This document shows positions 41,016 through 49,932 of a stretch of DNA of 64,000 nt, piece after piece. The translations under genes were made by a program, and so were the position numbers. The notes under the pieces were generated by a model that ran no database searches, had not been told where the DNA came from, and was given only the letters and a program-made list of their open reading frames with translations. The DNA comes from Lentisphaeria bacterium UBA4640 (GTDB lineage: Bacteria > Verrucomicrobiota > Lentisphaeria > Victivallales > UBA1829), in the NCBI GenBank assembly GCA_002405835.1, contig DHMO01000034.1:42904-106903 (forward strand), in the 5' to 3' direction. Each line of letters begins with the position of its first letter. Within the stretch, counting starts at the first letter, position 1.

Positions 41016-43265
41016 ATGTATCGCAAAATTGCTCTATGCGCTTTGTGTCTGACAATGCTGTCAGCAGCAGCCGCGGAACGGTATCTCACCCGCAGGGAGG
41101 CGATCCGCGCCGCAAACGATTTCAGACGGCAGAAACGTTATGTCGAAGCCGAACACGCATTCCGGGAGGCGCAGAGGCTTTCCAAGTCCGCCAACGACCG
41201 CAAAAGCGCCCGTGAATCCGCCAACGAAATGCACAGCCGGGCGCGCGCCCTCCAGAACGATTTCAAAAATCAGATTGATGAACTCAAAAACATTTGGCGC
41301 GACGATGATTCAAGCGGCGAGGCCGCCCGCTGTTATTCCGCCATCATGCAGAGCGATGAATTCACCGTCGCCATGAAATTCGACGCGTACAAAATCTGCA
41401 ACGGTCTTCTCTCCCGCGACGCCAACACAGCCAGACTCAAGGGCGATTACAAGCTGTTCCAGCGGATTCAGGGGAAACGTGCAAAAATCGCTCAGCAGGC
41501 CGCGGACCTTCCGAATCTTCCGCTCGAAAAACACGACGAGGCGCTCCGCGACGTCATGCTCGCATCACGTGACGCCAGAGATTTTGAAACCTGCATCCGC
41601 ACCGCACAGTATCTGCTCGAAAACGCTTCCACACACAAAACACGGATGAATGCCGCCGCGTCACTCGTTCACGGCTACTACGGAATCAAAGACTACGAAA
41701 ATGTCATCCGGTCGGGCAACATCTTCCTCCGTCAGTCCACGGGAGAGCTTCGCGAAAAACAGGAAATCCGCGTCATCATCGGCAACGCATGTCTCGCGCT
41801 CAAACGCTACGAAGACGCCGCCCGCGCATACCGCAGCGTCGCAATGACAGAAGAGGAATCCGGGAGCAACTGGCATATCCGCGCTGCAAAAAGCGGACTC
41901 ATCAGCGCCTACGCGGCTCTGAACGACGACGTCCGTCTCAAACGGGCCTGCGAGGAAATCCTTGCACAGGGATTCGATGAAGAACTCAACCGTCTCTGCA
42001 ATGCACACCTGTTCCGCATTGTCCTGCGGACAAACGACAAGGCGGCAATCGCCAAAGCCTGCCAGCGCGCACTCAAGGAGTCGGTCAGCGCCGACCAGAA
42101 GGCCGAGACCATGCACATCTACATGGACTGGCTCATCAAAGAGAAACGTTACCGGGAGGCGCTCAAAACCGCTCAAGAGGCGCTCGCCGTGCCAGGCTGC
42201 TCCAATGCCCAGCAGGAAAAGAACCTGCGCCGCGCCGCAGAGTGTTACAGCCGGCTTAAAATGACCGCGGAATTCAACAAATGTCAGCTGAAACTTGCGG
42301 AAATCATCCGCCGCGACACCCCGTTTGCGGAAGCCTTCGCCCGCGCAAGCGCCGCGTCCGCCGGAAAGAATTACAGTCTTGCAGTCGAACTCGCGGAACA
42401 GGCGATCAAAGCCTCCGCCGACAACGAACAGCTCGCGCGAGCTTCCCTTTTCTGCGGAAGACAGCATCTCATGCGCAAGGAACATAAGCTCGCTCTCGAA
42501 TATTTCAAACGGGCGGCAAAAGCGCAGGAACTCCCTCCGCGCGAACGGATCGACGCCATGACAAGCGCCGGACGCTGCCTCGCCGCGCTGAATGATCGCG
42601 AACAGGCGGAAAAATACTTCCGTTCCGTCCTGCAATACGGACGCCGCCACCCGGAAGTCTCCGCCTGGCTTGCAGGACCGTTCTACGACCTCACACGCCC
42701 TATGATGAACCGGAAAGAGTTCAAAGAGGTCATCGCCCTTGCCGAAAACTTCACCGGAGAGGAATTCCACCGGAATATCCGCATTGCCGCATACCGTCAG
42801 CTCGCTTCCGCACAGCTCCGGGATGGCGACCCCGATGCGGCCGCTGCATCCGCTGAAAATGTGCTCGCCTTTGAAAAGCTGTCCGCATGGGATGCGTTTG
42901 ACGCGAATATGACGCTCGCGCAGGTATATCAGAAGAAAAAAGACTACGACCGCGCGGAACACTACGCACGCAACGCCGCAAGCGGACCGGAAAACTCCGG
43001 CTCCCGCCGCTGGGCATGGTGGATTGTCGTCAATTCCTGCAAAGCAAGCGGACAGTCCAAGCAGAAACAGTGCAGCGTCCTCCGCACAATCCTTGAGGAT
43101 CCCGTCATTTCCGGACGCGACAAAGTGGACTTCCGTCTTGCCTATATCTACCTGCTTGATCCGGAAAAGGACAAAGTCAAGATCGGACAGCAGATCAAAC
43201 TCTGCAAAAAAGAGACACTCTCGCCCTCTCAGAAAAAACAGATTCAGGCTCTTGAAGCGAAGTAA
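41016..43265 (+). CDS. Secreted tetratricopeptide-repeat protein
   Basis: 749 residues with a signal peptide (MYRKIALCALCLTMLSAAAA, cleaved near AERY). The whole mature chain is helical with TPR-type pairs, for example AANDFRRQKRYVEAEHAFRE, ASLVHGYYGIKDYENVI, NACLALKRYEDAARAYRSVA, LALEYFKRAAKAQELPPRER, and NMTLAQVYQKKKDYDRAEHY. No enzymatic motif is seen. It is rich in Lys, Arg and Ala. It is likely a periplasmic scaffold binding peptides or other proteins. It stands alone between a consensus promoter and a strong terminator, so it is expressed on its own; GGACAGGAG precedes the ATG. Confidence 0.8.
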   Translation: MYRKIALCALCLTMLSAAAAERYLTRREAIRAANDFRRQKRYVEAEHAFREAQRLSKSANDRKSARESANEMHSRARALQNDFKNQIDELKNIWRDDDSSGEAARCYSAIMQSDEFTVAMKFDAYKICNGLLSRDANTARLKGDYKLFQRIQGKRAKIAQQAADLPNLPLEKHDEALRDVMLASRDARDFETCIRTAQYLLENASTHKTRMNAAASLVHGYYGIKDYENVIRSGNIFLRQSTGELREKQEIRVIIGNACLALKRYEDAARAYRSVAMTEEESGSNWHIRAAKSGLISAYAALNDDVRLKRACEEILAQGFDEELNRLCNAHLFRIVLRTNDKAAIAKACQRALKESVSADQKAETMHIYMDWLIKEKRYREALKTAQEALAVPGCSNAQQEKNLRRAAECYSRLKMTAEFNKCQLKLAEIIRRDTPFAEAFARASAASAGKNYSLAVELAEQAIKASADNEQLARASLFCGRQHLMRKEHKLALEYFKRAAKAQELPPRERIDAMTSAGRCLAALNDREQAEKYFRSVLQYGRRHPEVSAWLAGPFYDLTRPMMNRKEFKEVIALAENFTGEEFHRNIRIAAYRQLASAQLRDGDPDAAAASAENVLAFEKLSAWDAFDANMTLAQVYQKKKDYDRAEHYARNAASGPENSGSRRWAWWIVVNSCKASGQSKQKQCSVLRTILEDPVISGRDKVDFRLAYIYLLDPEKDKVKIGQQIKLCKKETLSPSQKKQIQALEAK

Positions 43266-43270
43266 GCCGG

Positions 43271-43310
43271 AAAACCGCTCTCCGCACGCAATCCGGAGAG
43301 CGGTTTTTTT
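43271..43310 (+). terminator. Strong Rho-independent terminator
   Basis: A 14-bp stem, AAAACCGCTCTCCG (43271-43284) / CGGAGAGCGGTTTT (43294-43307), 9-nt loop, ending in seven T (43304-43310). Confidence 0.95.
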
Positions 43311-43319
43311 GCCGGATTT

Positions 43320-43403
43320 AAATGTTGGTACATTTAAACAAATTTTCCTTGACTTTTCTTTTTCCCGTGCATATATTACAACAAAAGAAAGATAGGTACA
43401 TTT
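43320..43403 (+). promoter_or_regulatory. Promoter flanked by two GGTACATTT operator boxes
   Basis: TTGACT (43349-43354), a 17-bp spacer, TATATT (43372-43377). GGTACATTT occurs at 43327-43335, before the -35, and again at 43395-43403, just before the ATG. The upstream copy lies in an inverted repeat AAATG-N6-CATTT (43320-43335). Two identical boxes either side of a promoter suggest autorepression by looping or cooperative binding. Confidence 0.75.
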
Positions 43404-43404
43404 C

Positions 43405-44457
43405 ATGAAACCGAAGTATCAGACACTGAAAGAGACTTTGATTGAACAGATCCGCGCAGGAGCCTTTGCGGAAGAGCTTCCCATACCTTCCGAAGCGGAA
43501 CTCTCCGCGAAATACAGCGTATCCCGCAACACCGTGCGGCAGGCGATGAAAGAACTCGAAAACGAAGGTTATCTCTACCGCGCACGGGGAAAAGGAACGT
43601 TCATCCGCAACGTCTCAAGTCTCAGCTCCCGCAAAATCGCGCTGCTGCTCTACGACAGCCGCGACCTCTGTCATCCGGTGACCATGAAAACAGTGTCCGC
43701 CCTCAGCGAAACTCTCGAACAGAGAGGGTTTCTGCTTGATATTCTCGCAAGCCATCGCACATTCCAGGAAGAAAATCTCGCCAGACTCGCAACGAACTAT
43801 GCGGGATTTGTCCTCGGAACCTATCGTCTCGACGCCATGACCGTTGCCGAACTCGACAAACTTGCGATTCCGCATCTGTTCGTCAAATCCTATCTGCCGG
43901 GACGCGATGATCCCGCCGTCCGCATCGATTTCGCCAAAGCCGGCGCGCTCGCCGCACAGCACCTGATCGAATGCGGCTGCAGAACCCTCGGTCTGGTCTA
44001 CCCGGGACGGCATATTCCCATCGCGGCGGAATTTTATGACGGCATATGCTCCGCCGCTCTCGAAAGCGGCGCAACGCTCAAACGGGAACATGTTTTCGAA
44101 ACGGAAAACTATGACGGAGCGAAAGTTGAAGAAGCCGGACTCCGCATTGCGGATTTGAAATCCCGTCCGGATGGCATCATCGCCGCTTCGGACGACACGG
44201 CGGAAACCCTGCTGGAAGTTTTCCGCCGGCGCGGCGTCAGAGTTCCGGCCGACCTCATGCTCACCGGGTGCAACGACGCCTCGGAGCTCGCAAAGCTCAC
44301 CGACCCTCCCCTCACGACTGTGCATCTGCCCGTTCAGGAACTCGGACGGCGCGCAGGAGAAGCTGTCACACAAATGATCCGCGGCGAAAACTTCGCGCCT
44401 GTCATCATCGAACCCGAACTCATCATCCGCCAAACAACTGAAAGGCGTTCCAAATGA
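43405..44457 (+). CDS. GntR-type HTH / LacI-type sensor transcriptional regulator
   Basis: 350 residues. The N-terminal winged helix is a textbook GntR domain: KPKYQTLKETLIEQIRAGAF, PSEAELSAKYSVSRNTVRQA and YRARGKGTFIRNVSS. The effector domain follows the LacI/AraR fold: IALLLYDSRDLCHPVTM, HLIECGCRTLGLVYPGRH, PDGIIAASDDTAETLLEVFR, RVPADLMLTGCNDASELAKL, and PPLTTVHLPVQELGRRAGEA. It most resembles AraR-like arabinose/hexuronate repressors in architecture, but its ligand is unknown. The stop overlaps the next gene as ATGA. It heads the operon to 55187. Confidence 0.92.
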   Translation: MKPKYQTLKETLIEQIRAGAFAEELPIPSEAELSAKYSVSRNTVRQAMKELENEGYLYRARGKGTFIRNVSSLSSRKIALLLYDSRDLCHPVTMKTVSALSETLEQRGFLLDILASHRTFQEENLARLATNYAGFVLGTYRLDAMTVAELDKLAIPHLFVKSYLPGRDDPAVRIDFAKAGALAAQHLIECGCRTLGLVYPGRHIPIAAEFYDGICSAALESGATLKREHVFETENYDGAKVEEAGLRIADLKSRPDGIIAASDDTAETLLEVFRRRGVRVPADLMLTGCNDASELAKLTDPPLTTVHLPVQELGRRAGEAVTQMIRGENFAPVIIEPELIIRQTTERRSK

Positions 44458-46382
44458 AAACGACTCTGACGTTCACCAAAAAGCAGATCCAGGGGATCCC
44501 TCCTGGACCCGCCAGTCGCTTTCCCGCCCTGCGCGACCCGATCAAGTCCACCATCGAGGCCCGTCTGGATGAAGACGACGGGCTGTTCGTCAATTACGGC
44601 ATGTTCTCCGACTCCCTCCCCTATGCCATGCAGGACGACTACGACCTCAGTCAGAAACAGATGCTTGAGTTCGACTCCGCAATTCTCGAAAATGATTTTC
44701 TCCGCGCCGAATTCGTTCTCCCGCTCGGCGGACGCCTCTGGAGTCTGTTCGACAAAACCGCCGGACGCGAACTGCTGACCGCAAACACCGAATTCCGTCC
44801 CAGCAATCTTGCCATCCGCAACGCATGGTTTGCGGGCGGCGCCGAATTCAACTGCGGACGCCGGGGACACGACGTCAACACATGCTCCCCGCGTTTTGCG
44901 GCGGAACTCGACGATCCGGAGTTCGGTCCCATTCTGCGCATCTACGATTACAGCCGCGACCGCAAGACGCCGTTTCAGATAGACTTTCTCCTTCCGGAAA
45001 ATTCGCGTTTCCTGTTCGCCCGCGGCAGAATTTACAATCCGGGGCAAGAGGTTGTGCCGATGTACTGGTGGAGCAACATCGCGGCGCCCATGACGCCCGG
45101 ATGCCGCGTCGTCGTCCCCGCAATGGAAACGTATCTCAACAAGTATGATCAGGGGTCGCATTTCCTCACGAAAACCAACATGCCGGACGGCGAGGGATTC
45201 GATCAGACCTATCCCGAAAACTTCCCCTTCGTCCGCGATCATTTCTACAACATTCCCGCGGAATCTCGCAAATATGAAGCGCTGTTCAACCGCGACGGCT
45301 CCGGCTTCATTCATCTCTCCACAAAGAGGCTTCAGGGACGCAAACTTTTCGTCTGGGGCAAGACCTCCGGCGGAGCGAACTGGCAGCGAAAACTGCTCGG
45401 TCCCGGCGTTCAGGATTATCTGGAACTTCAGGCGGGACTCGCAAAAACTCAGCAGGAGTGTCTCCCCATGCCGCCGCGGACCGCGTGGGAATGGCTCGAA
45501 GCATACGGCGGAATTCAGGCGGAACCCGCGGATATTTTCGGTTCCTGGGAACATGCCGTCCGCAGCGTCACCGCTCTTGCGGATGAACTGCTCCCCGAAC
45601 CGGAGATGGACGACATGCTCGCCCGCACGCGTCCGCTCGCTCTGCGCCGCGGGACGCTCCGGATGCGCGGAAACGGCGCGGCCGCGCTTGCTGAAAAAGA
45701 ACTTGCCGCCCCGCCGGTCCCGCATCTTGATTTCGGCAAGACCGGTCCGGACGAAAAAGAGTGGGTTGAGCTCTGCTCCGGAAGAATGGATGATGAACCT
45801 CCGCGCTCCTTCCAGGTCGATCCCGAGTGGATTCCCAGGCTTCAGCGCGCGCCGGAGTGCTGGAAAAAACATTATCATCTCGCGCTCTGTTACTTCCGCG
45901 CACATGATGAAGAGCGGCTCGAAAAGCATTCGCTCCGCGCGCTGGAACTCGCCCGCAACGCATGGACCCTGCATCTGCGGGCGAACGTTCTGCTCCGCAC
46001 GAAAAATCATCCGGAGCAAGTTCCGGCGATACTCATGGAAGCGGCGCTTCTTCCGGAAGCGGACGCCTATCTGGTCAAGGAGACAGCGAAACTGCTGAAC
46101 ATTCTCGGCGCGCACGATTCCATGCTTGATTTTTATCATGCGCTCCCGCAGGAACACCGGATGCGCCCGACCGTCCGTCTGCAGTACGCCGCCGCGCTGT
46201 TCCGGACGGGAAATCCGCAGGACGCCCTCGGAATTCTGACCGAAAACGGCGGACTTGAGCTGCCCGATGCGCGCGAAGGCGATATCATGATCTCGCATCT
46301 GTATCTGGATATCCTCAAAGCGCTCGGTCTGACCGAAGCACAGTGTCCGATGCCGCCGAAAATTGATTACCGTACAAAATAA
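44454..46382 (+). CDS. DUF5107-like protein with TPR-type C-terminus
   Basis: 642 residues, no signal peptide. The N-terminal two thirds are beta-rich, of the galactose-mutarotase type seen in DUF5107 proteins: AEFVLPLGGRLWSLFDKTAG, NAWFAGGAEFNCGRRGHD, NPGQEVVPMYWWSNIAAP and KLFVWGKTSGGANWQRKLL. The last 170 residues form helical repeats (CWKKHYHLALCYFRAHDEER, VRLQYAAALFRTGNPQDALG). DUF5107 proteins occur in polysaccharide-use loci and are probably glycosidase-like or sugar-binding, but the reaction is not known to me. Start overlaps the regulator by 4 bp. Confidence 0.75.
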   Translation: MKTTLTFTKKQIQGIPPGPASRFPALRDPIKSTIEARLDEDDGLFVNYGMFSDSLPYAMQDDYDLSQKQMLEFDSAILENDFLRAEFVLPLGGRLWSLFDKTAGRELLTANTEFRPSNLAIRNAWFAGGAEFNCGRRGHDVNTCSPRFAAELDDPEFGPILRIYDYSRDRKTPFQIDFLLPENSRFLFARGRIYNPGQEVVPMYWWSNIAAPMTPGCRVVVPAMETYLNKYDQGSHFLTKTNMPDGEGFDQTYPENFPFVRDHFYNIPAESRKYEALFNRDGSGFIHLSTKRLQGRKLFVWGKTSGGANWQRKLLGPGVQDYLELQAGLAKTQQECLPMPPRTAWEWLEAYGGIQAEPADIFGSWEHAVRSVTALADELLPEPEMDDMLARTRPLALRRGTLRMRGNGAAALAEKELAAPPVPHLDFGKTGPDEKEWVELCSGRMDDEPPRSFQVDPEWIPRLQRAPECWKKHYHLALCYFRAHDEERLEKHSLRALELARNAWTLHLRANVLLRTKNHPEQVPAILMEAALLPEADAYLVKETAKLLNILGAHDSMLDFYHALPQEHRMRPTVRLQYAAALFRTGNPQDALGILTENGGLELPDAREGDIMISHLYLDILKALGLTEAQCPMPPKIDYRTK

Positions 46383-46422
46383 GCAAAACACCTTTACAGA
46401 AACAACCGAAAGGATTTGAAAA

Positions 46423-47265
46423 ATGAAGATCGGCATTCTGATTGATTCGTTCCGCGTCCCCCTCCGGGAAGCCATGCGGAAAGCCGCGGCCATGCAGGTT
46501 TCCGGAATCCAATGTTATGCAAATGCGGAAATCCTGAACGGCGACCGCGCTGAACTCCGCCGCTATGCGAAGGAATTCGGTCTTGAAATCTCCGCACTCG
46601 TCGCCGAACTCGGCGGATACGGTTTTCAGGATGAAAAGGAAAATCCGGAAAAGCTCGAACGCATGAAACAGGTCTTCGACGCCGCGGTCGAACTCGGCGC
46701 AAAGGTCGTCACCAGTCACATCGGCGTCCTCCCCCGCGACCCGGCGCACCCGCGTTACGGCGTCATGCTGAACGCGCTCACCGCGCTCGGCCGCGCCGCA
46801 AAAGAACGCGGAATCGTCTTCGGCATCGAAACCGGACCGGAAGATCCGGAACAGCTGGCGGAGTTTCTCAAGGAGACCGACGGAGGAGTCGGCGTCAACC
46901 TCGACCCGGCAAACCTCGTCATGGTCCGGAACGTCTCCCCCGTCCGGGCTGTTGAAATTCTCCGTCCGTGGATCGTCTACACGCATGCCAAAGACGGTCT
47001 GCATCACCGGGACTGCGACGCCGAACAGGTTTACGATGCCTTTGCGCGCGGAGGTTTTGAACAGCTCCAGAAGGAAACCGGGCTTCTCTTTGAAGAAACT
47101 CCGCTCGGTGCCGGCTCCGTCAATTTTCCGTCTTACCTCCACGCGCTGAAAGCCGCCGGATTCGACGGCTATCTGACCATTGAGCGCGAAACAGGAGCCG
47201 ATCCCGATGCGGATATCCGGCTTGCCGTTGATTTCCTGAAAAATCAGATTCACAACCTTAAATGA
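46423..47265 (+). CDS. Sugar phosphate isomerase/epimerase (xylose isomerase-like TIM barrel)
   Basis: 280 residues of the AP-endonuclease-2/xylose isomerase-like superfamily. KIGILIDSFRVPLREAMRKA, then VSGIQCYANAEIL, VVTSHIGVLPRDPAHPRY, IVFGIETGPEDPEQLAEFL with a metal-site Glu, GVGVNLDPANLVM with Asp, VYTHAKDGLH with His, and FEETPLGAGSVNFP and LTIERETGADP with a Glu supply the usual metal ligands. It probably isomerises or epimerises a keto-sugar or inositol-type compound together with the Gfo/Idh/MocA gene that follows 12 bp later. AAAGGA precedes the ATG. Confidence 0.87.
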   Translation: MKIGILIDSFRVPLREAMRKAAAMQVSGIQCYANAEILNGDRAELRRYAKEFGLEISALVAELGGYGFQDEKENPEKLERMKQVFDAAVELGAKVVTSHIGVLPRDPAHPRYGVMLNALTALGRAAKERGIVFGIETGPEDPEQLAEFLKETDGGVGVNLDPANLVMVRNVSPVRAVEILRPWIVYTHAKDGLHHRDCDAEQVYDAFARGGFEQLQKETGLLFEETPLGAGSVNFPSYLHALKAAGFDGYLTIERETGADPDADIRLAVDFLKNQIHNLK

Positions 47266-47277
47266 AAGGGTCTGCAA

Positions 47278-48291
47278 ATGAAAAAACTTAAAGTCGCCGT
47301 CTTCGGAGCTGGGGCCATCGCCCGCGCCTCCCACATCCCCGGTTACGCCGCAAACGAAAACTGCGAACTGACCGCCATTGCCGACGTCTCCCCCGAATCG
47401 CTCGCCGGAGTCCGTGAAAAGTGGCATTTCGAACGGGAGTACAACGACTGTTCCGAACTGCTCGCACACGAAAAACCCGACCTTGTATCCATCTGTCTTC
47501 CCAATAAATTCCATGCGCGGTACGCAATCGAAGCCATGAAAGCCGGATGCGATGTGATCCTCGAAAAACCCGTTGCAGTCACACTGGAAGAGGCGCTCGC
47601 AATCCGCGATGCGCAGAAGGAAACCGGACGCCGCCTCGCCGTCTGCTTCTCCCACCGCTTCAACTCCATGGTCCGCGCCGCACGCACGGCTCTGCTGGAG
47701 GGGAAAATCGGAAAGCCGTACATGATCCGCATCCGTTTCGCGCACAACGGTCCTTGGCCGGGCTGGGCGGTCACAGACTGGTTCTACAATCCGGAAATCG
47801 CGGGCGGCGGCGCGGCCCTCGACATGGGAATCCATGCGATTGACCTCGCACGCTGGCTGATCGGCGACGTCACACGCGTTTCCGGTCTCACCGCCACTCT
47901 CCGCAAGCCCATTGCGCTTGAAGACAACATGACGGCTCTTCTTCAGTTCGGCAACTCCGCGATGGGTTATCTCGACTGCGGCTGGACCAGCTGCGCCGGG
48001 TTCTCCGGAATCGAAATCATGGGCGACACCGGAGCAATCACAGTCGATTACGCCGCCGGCGAAACACGGCTCTCCTCCGGAGTCTGCAAACCGGACGGCA
48101 CACTCGAAATGCAGAACTCCATCATTGCCACCCGCGGCGACTCCGCATGGAAATGCCAGATGGCGGAATTCATCGAAGAGGAACTGGAAGACCGTCCCTT
48201 CTCCACCGGAATTGAAGAGGGAATCGCCGCGCTGAAAATCGCGCTCGCCGTCTACGACTCCTCCAGAAACGGGAGAACCGTCTCTCTCTAA
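47278..48291 (+). CDS. Gfo/Idh/MocA-family oxidoreductase
   Basis: 337 residues. The NAD(P)-binding Rossmann motif VAVFGAGAIARASHIPGYA is near residue 6. VSICLPNKFHARYAIEAMKA and DVILEKPVAVTLEEA contain the catalytic-lysine motif EKP. The C-terminal domain has GGGAALDMGIHAIDLARWL, with Asp and His where family members place active-site residues. It should oxidise or reduce a sugar or cyclitol, acting with the isomerase upstream. The substrate is unknown. AAAGGG precedes the ATG. Confidence 0.92.
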   Translation: MKKLKVAVFGAGAIARASHIPGYAANENCELTAIADVSPESLAGVREKWHFEREYNDCSELLAHEKPDLVSICLPNKFHARYAIEAMKAGCDVILEKPVAVTLEEALAIRDAQKETGRRLAVCFSHRFNSMVRAARTALLEGKIGKPYMIRIRFAHNGPWPGWAVTDWFYNPEIAGGGAALDMGIHAIDLARWLIGDVTRVSGLTATLRKPIALEDNMTALLQFGNSAMGYLDCGWTSCAGFSGIEIMGDTGAITVDYAAGETRLSSGVCKPDGTLEMQNSIIATRGDSAWKCQMAEFIEEELEDRPFSTGIEEGIAALKIALAVYDSSRNGRTVSL

Positions 48292-48319
48292 CCAAGCAAA
48301 CAACGGAAAGGATGCCCGT

Positions 48320-49075
48320 ATGAAAAAGACTGACGAACATACAGGCGGCATGCGTGCCATACGCACAAATTTCACCCTTGTGGAGCTCCTCGTGGTAATT
48401 GCCGTGATCGCCATCCTCGCAGCCATGCTTCTTCCCGCGCTGAACAAGGCTCGGGAGAAAGCGCAGGAAGCGAACTGTCTCAGCAGCGTCAAGCAGATTC
48501 TGCTCGGCGTCAATCAGTACGCCGGAGATTACGAGTTTCTCCCTCTCGGAGACGACGACAGCATCGCCGGAGAGAAGGGACGTCCCGTTTATCTGCTCGA
48601 CCAGCATAAGTATGTGCCGAAAAAGCTCTTCAAATACGGCTGTGCGATCTCGCGTCCGCTTCAGGACGCCGCAATGCCGCCGGAGGATTTCGCGGGAAGA
48701 AGTTACACCACCCGTTACGGCTACAACTCCTATCTGGGCTATTTCACGGGCGGCGCACCGCGCAACCTGTGGGGATACGTCTGCAAACCGCGCAAACCGG
48801 AAAGCATCGCAAGTCCGAGCTCGAAAACGGTAATTGCGGACACACTCCGGGCAGACTCGGCGGAAATGGTGTACGTCCGTTTCTACGATTCGCTTGAACA
48901 GGAACATCTCAGCGGACGCACGTTCTACTGCCACGGAATGCGCGCGACGTTCGGTTTCCTGGATGGTCATGTGGGGTCCATCGCATACAATACGGTCGGA
49001 TTGAAACATAACAACTCAGGTCCGAGCTCCACCCAGTACTGGCTCTGGCCCGATTACCGCGGCGGAAAAATGTAA
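48320..49075 (+). CDS. Prepilin-type N-terminal domain (pseudopilin-like) protein
   Basis: 251 residues. A 17-residue polar start is followed by NFTLVELLVVIAVIAILAAM and LPALNKAREKAQEANCLSSV, the pseudopilin helix. The middle is variable (NQYAGDYEFLPLGDDDS, SRPLQDAAMPPEDFAGR), and the C-terminus carries the family motif CHGMRATFGFLDGHVGSI. The residue before Phe is Asn, not Gly. GGAAAGGATG lies upstream of the ATG. Unlike the other two pseudopilins it is not next to the regulator but sits mid-operon between two oxidoreductase genes. Confidence 0.9.
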   Translation: MKKTDEHTGGMRAIRTNFTLVELLVVIAVIAILAAMLLPALNKAREKAQEANCLSSVKQILLGVNQYAGDYEFLPLGDDDSIAGEKGRPVYLLDQHKYVPKKLFKYGCAISRPLQDAAMPPEDFAGRSYTTRYGYNSYLGYFTGGAPRNLWGYVCKPRKPESIASPSSKTVIADTLRADSAEMVYVRFYDSLEQEHLSGRTFYCHGMRATFGFLDGHVGSIAYNTVGLKHNNSGPSSTQYWLWPDYRGGKM

Positions 49076-49085
49076 AGGAGAAACC

Positions 49086-49919
49086 ATGAAGAAAATCGGA
49101 TTCATCGACCTCTCGCTCGACGAGTGGCACGCGAACAATTACCCGAACTGGTTCCGCACCTCCCGTTTCAGCGAAGAGTTCACCATCGCCGGAGCCTGGG
49201 AGGAAAAACCGGGAGCGCGCCCGCTCGAAGTCTGGTGCGGAGAAATGCAGATTCCCCCGTTCCGGTCACAGGAAAAACTCATCGAAGCATGCGACGCCTT
49301 CTGCGTGCTCGCCCCCTCCAATCCGGAAAAACACGAAGAGCTCGCACACGCGGTTCTCGCCTCCGGAAAGCCGGTGTTCATCGACAAGCCGTTCGCTCCG
49401 GACGGAGAGGCGGCGGAGCGCCTTTTTGCGCGCGCCGACCGGTTCCGCACCCCGCTCTTTTCCAGTTCCGCGCTCCGTTTCGGAACGGAACTCATCGAAG
49501 CGCGCGGAAAATTCCATGCGGAATACATGGAAACCGAAGGCGGCGGAAGCAGCTTCTGGGAATACGCCATCCACCAGCTGGAGATGATCGTCTCCGTCAT
49601 GGGGCCCGGCGTCGAAAGTCTGCTCCATACGAAAAACGCGAATGCCGACCATGTGGTCTTCCGCTTCGGCGACGGACGCCGCGCCGCAATGACGCTTCAC
49701 CCGAAGCTCGGTTTTTCCGCACGGATTCTCGGACATGACGACGCTGTGCAGATTCCGAAACTCAGCAGCATGTTCCCGAATCTCATCGACGCCATGCTCG
49801 AATTTTTCCGTACCGGAATTCCGCCGGTCGACCGCGCGGAAACCATTCATATCGCCCATGTTCTCCGCACTGCGATTGATGCGGAAAAACAGCCGGACCA
49901 GTGGGTCCGCATATCTTAA
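49086..49919 (+). CDS. Gfo/Idh/MocA-like oxidoreductase with degenerate nucleotide motif
   Basis: 277 residues, about 60 shorter than its neighbour at 47278. The core pattern of the family is kept: DAFCVLAPSNPEKHEELAHA, KPVFIDKPFAPDGEAAERLF with the KP motif, SSALRFGTELIEARG, and SSFWEYAIHQLEMIVSVMG. The N-terminus (MKKIGFIDLSLDEWHANNYP) lacks the GxGxxG/A dinucleotide loop, so cofactor binding may be altered or lost. AAAGGAG precedes the ATG. It may act on the same substrate as the canonical enzyme or be a non-catalytic partner. Confidence 0.82.
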   Translation: MKKIGFIDLSLDEWHANNYPNWFRTSRFSEEFTIAGAWEEKPGARPLEVWCGEMQIPPFRSQEKLIEACDAFCVLAPSNPEKHEELAHAVLASGKPVFIDKPFAPDGEAAERLFARADRFRTPLFSSSALRFGTELIEARGKFHAEYMETEGGGSSFWEYAIHQLEMIVSVMGPGVESLLHTKNANADHVVFRFGDGRRAAMTLHPKLGFSARILGHDDAVQIPKLSSMFPNLIDAMLEFFRTGIPPVDRAETIHIAHVLRTAIDAEKQPDQWVRIS

Positions 49920-49932
49920 GGAACCGGAAATC

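Noticed and set aside
41661..43406. 581-codon minus-strand ORF opposite the TPR gene
   Set aside because: Shadow of the TPR protein; it runs through the strong terminator at 43271-43310 and resembles no family.
44334..48513. Minus-strand ORFs of 719 and 732 codons opposite the third carbohydrate operon
   Set aside because: Arg/Phe/Gly-rich shadow translations across several real genes with clear families and tight operon spacing on the plus strand.
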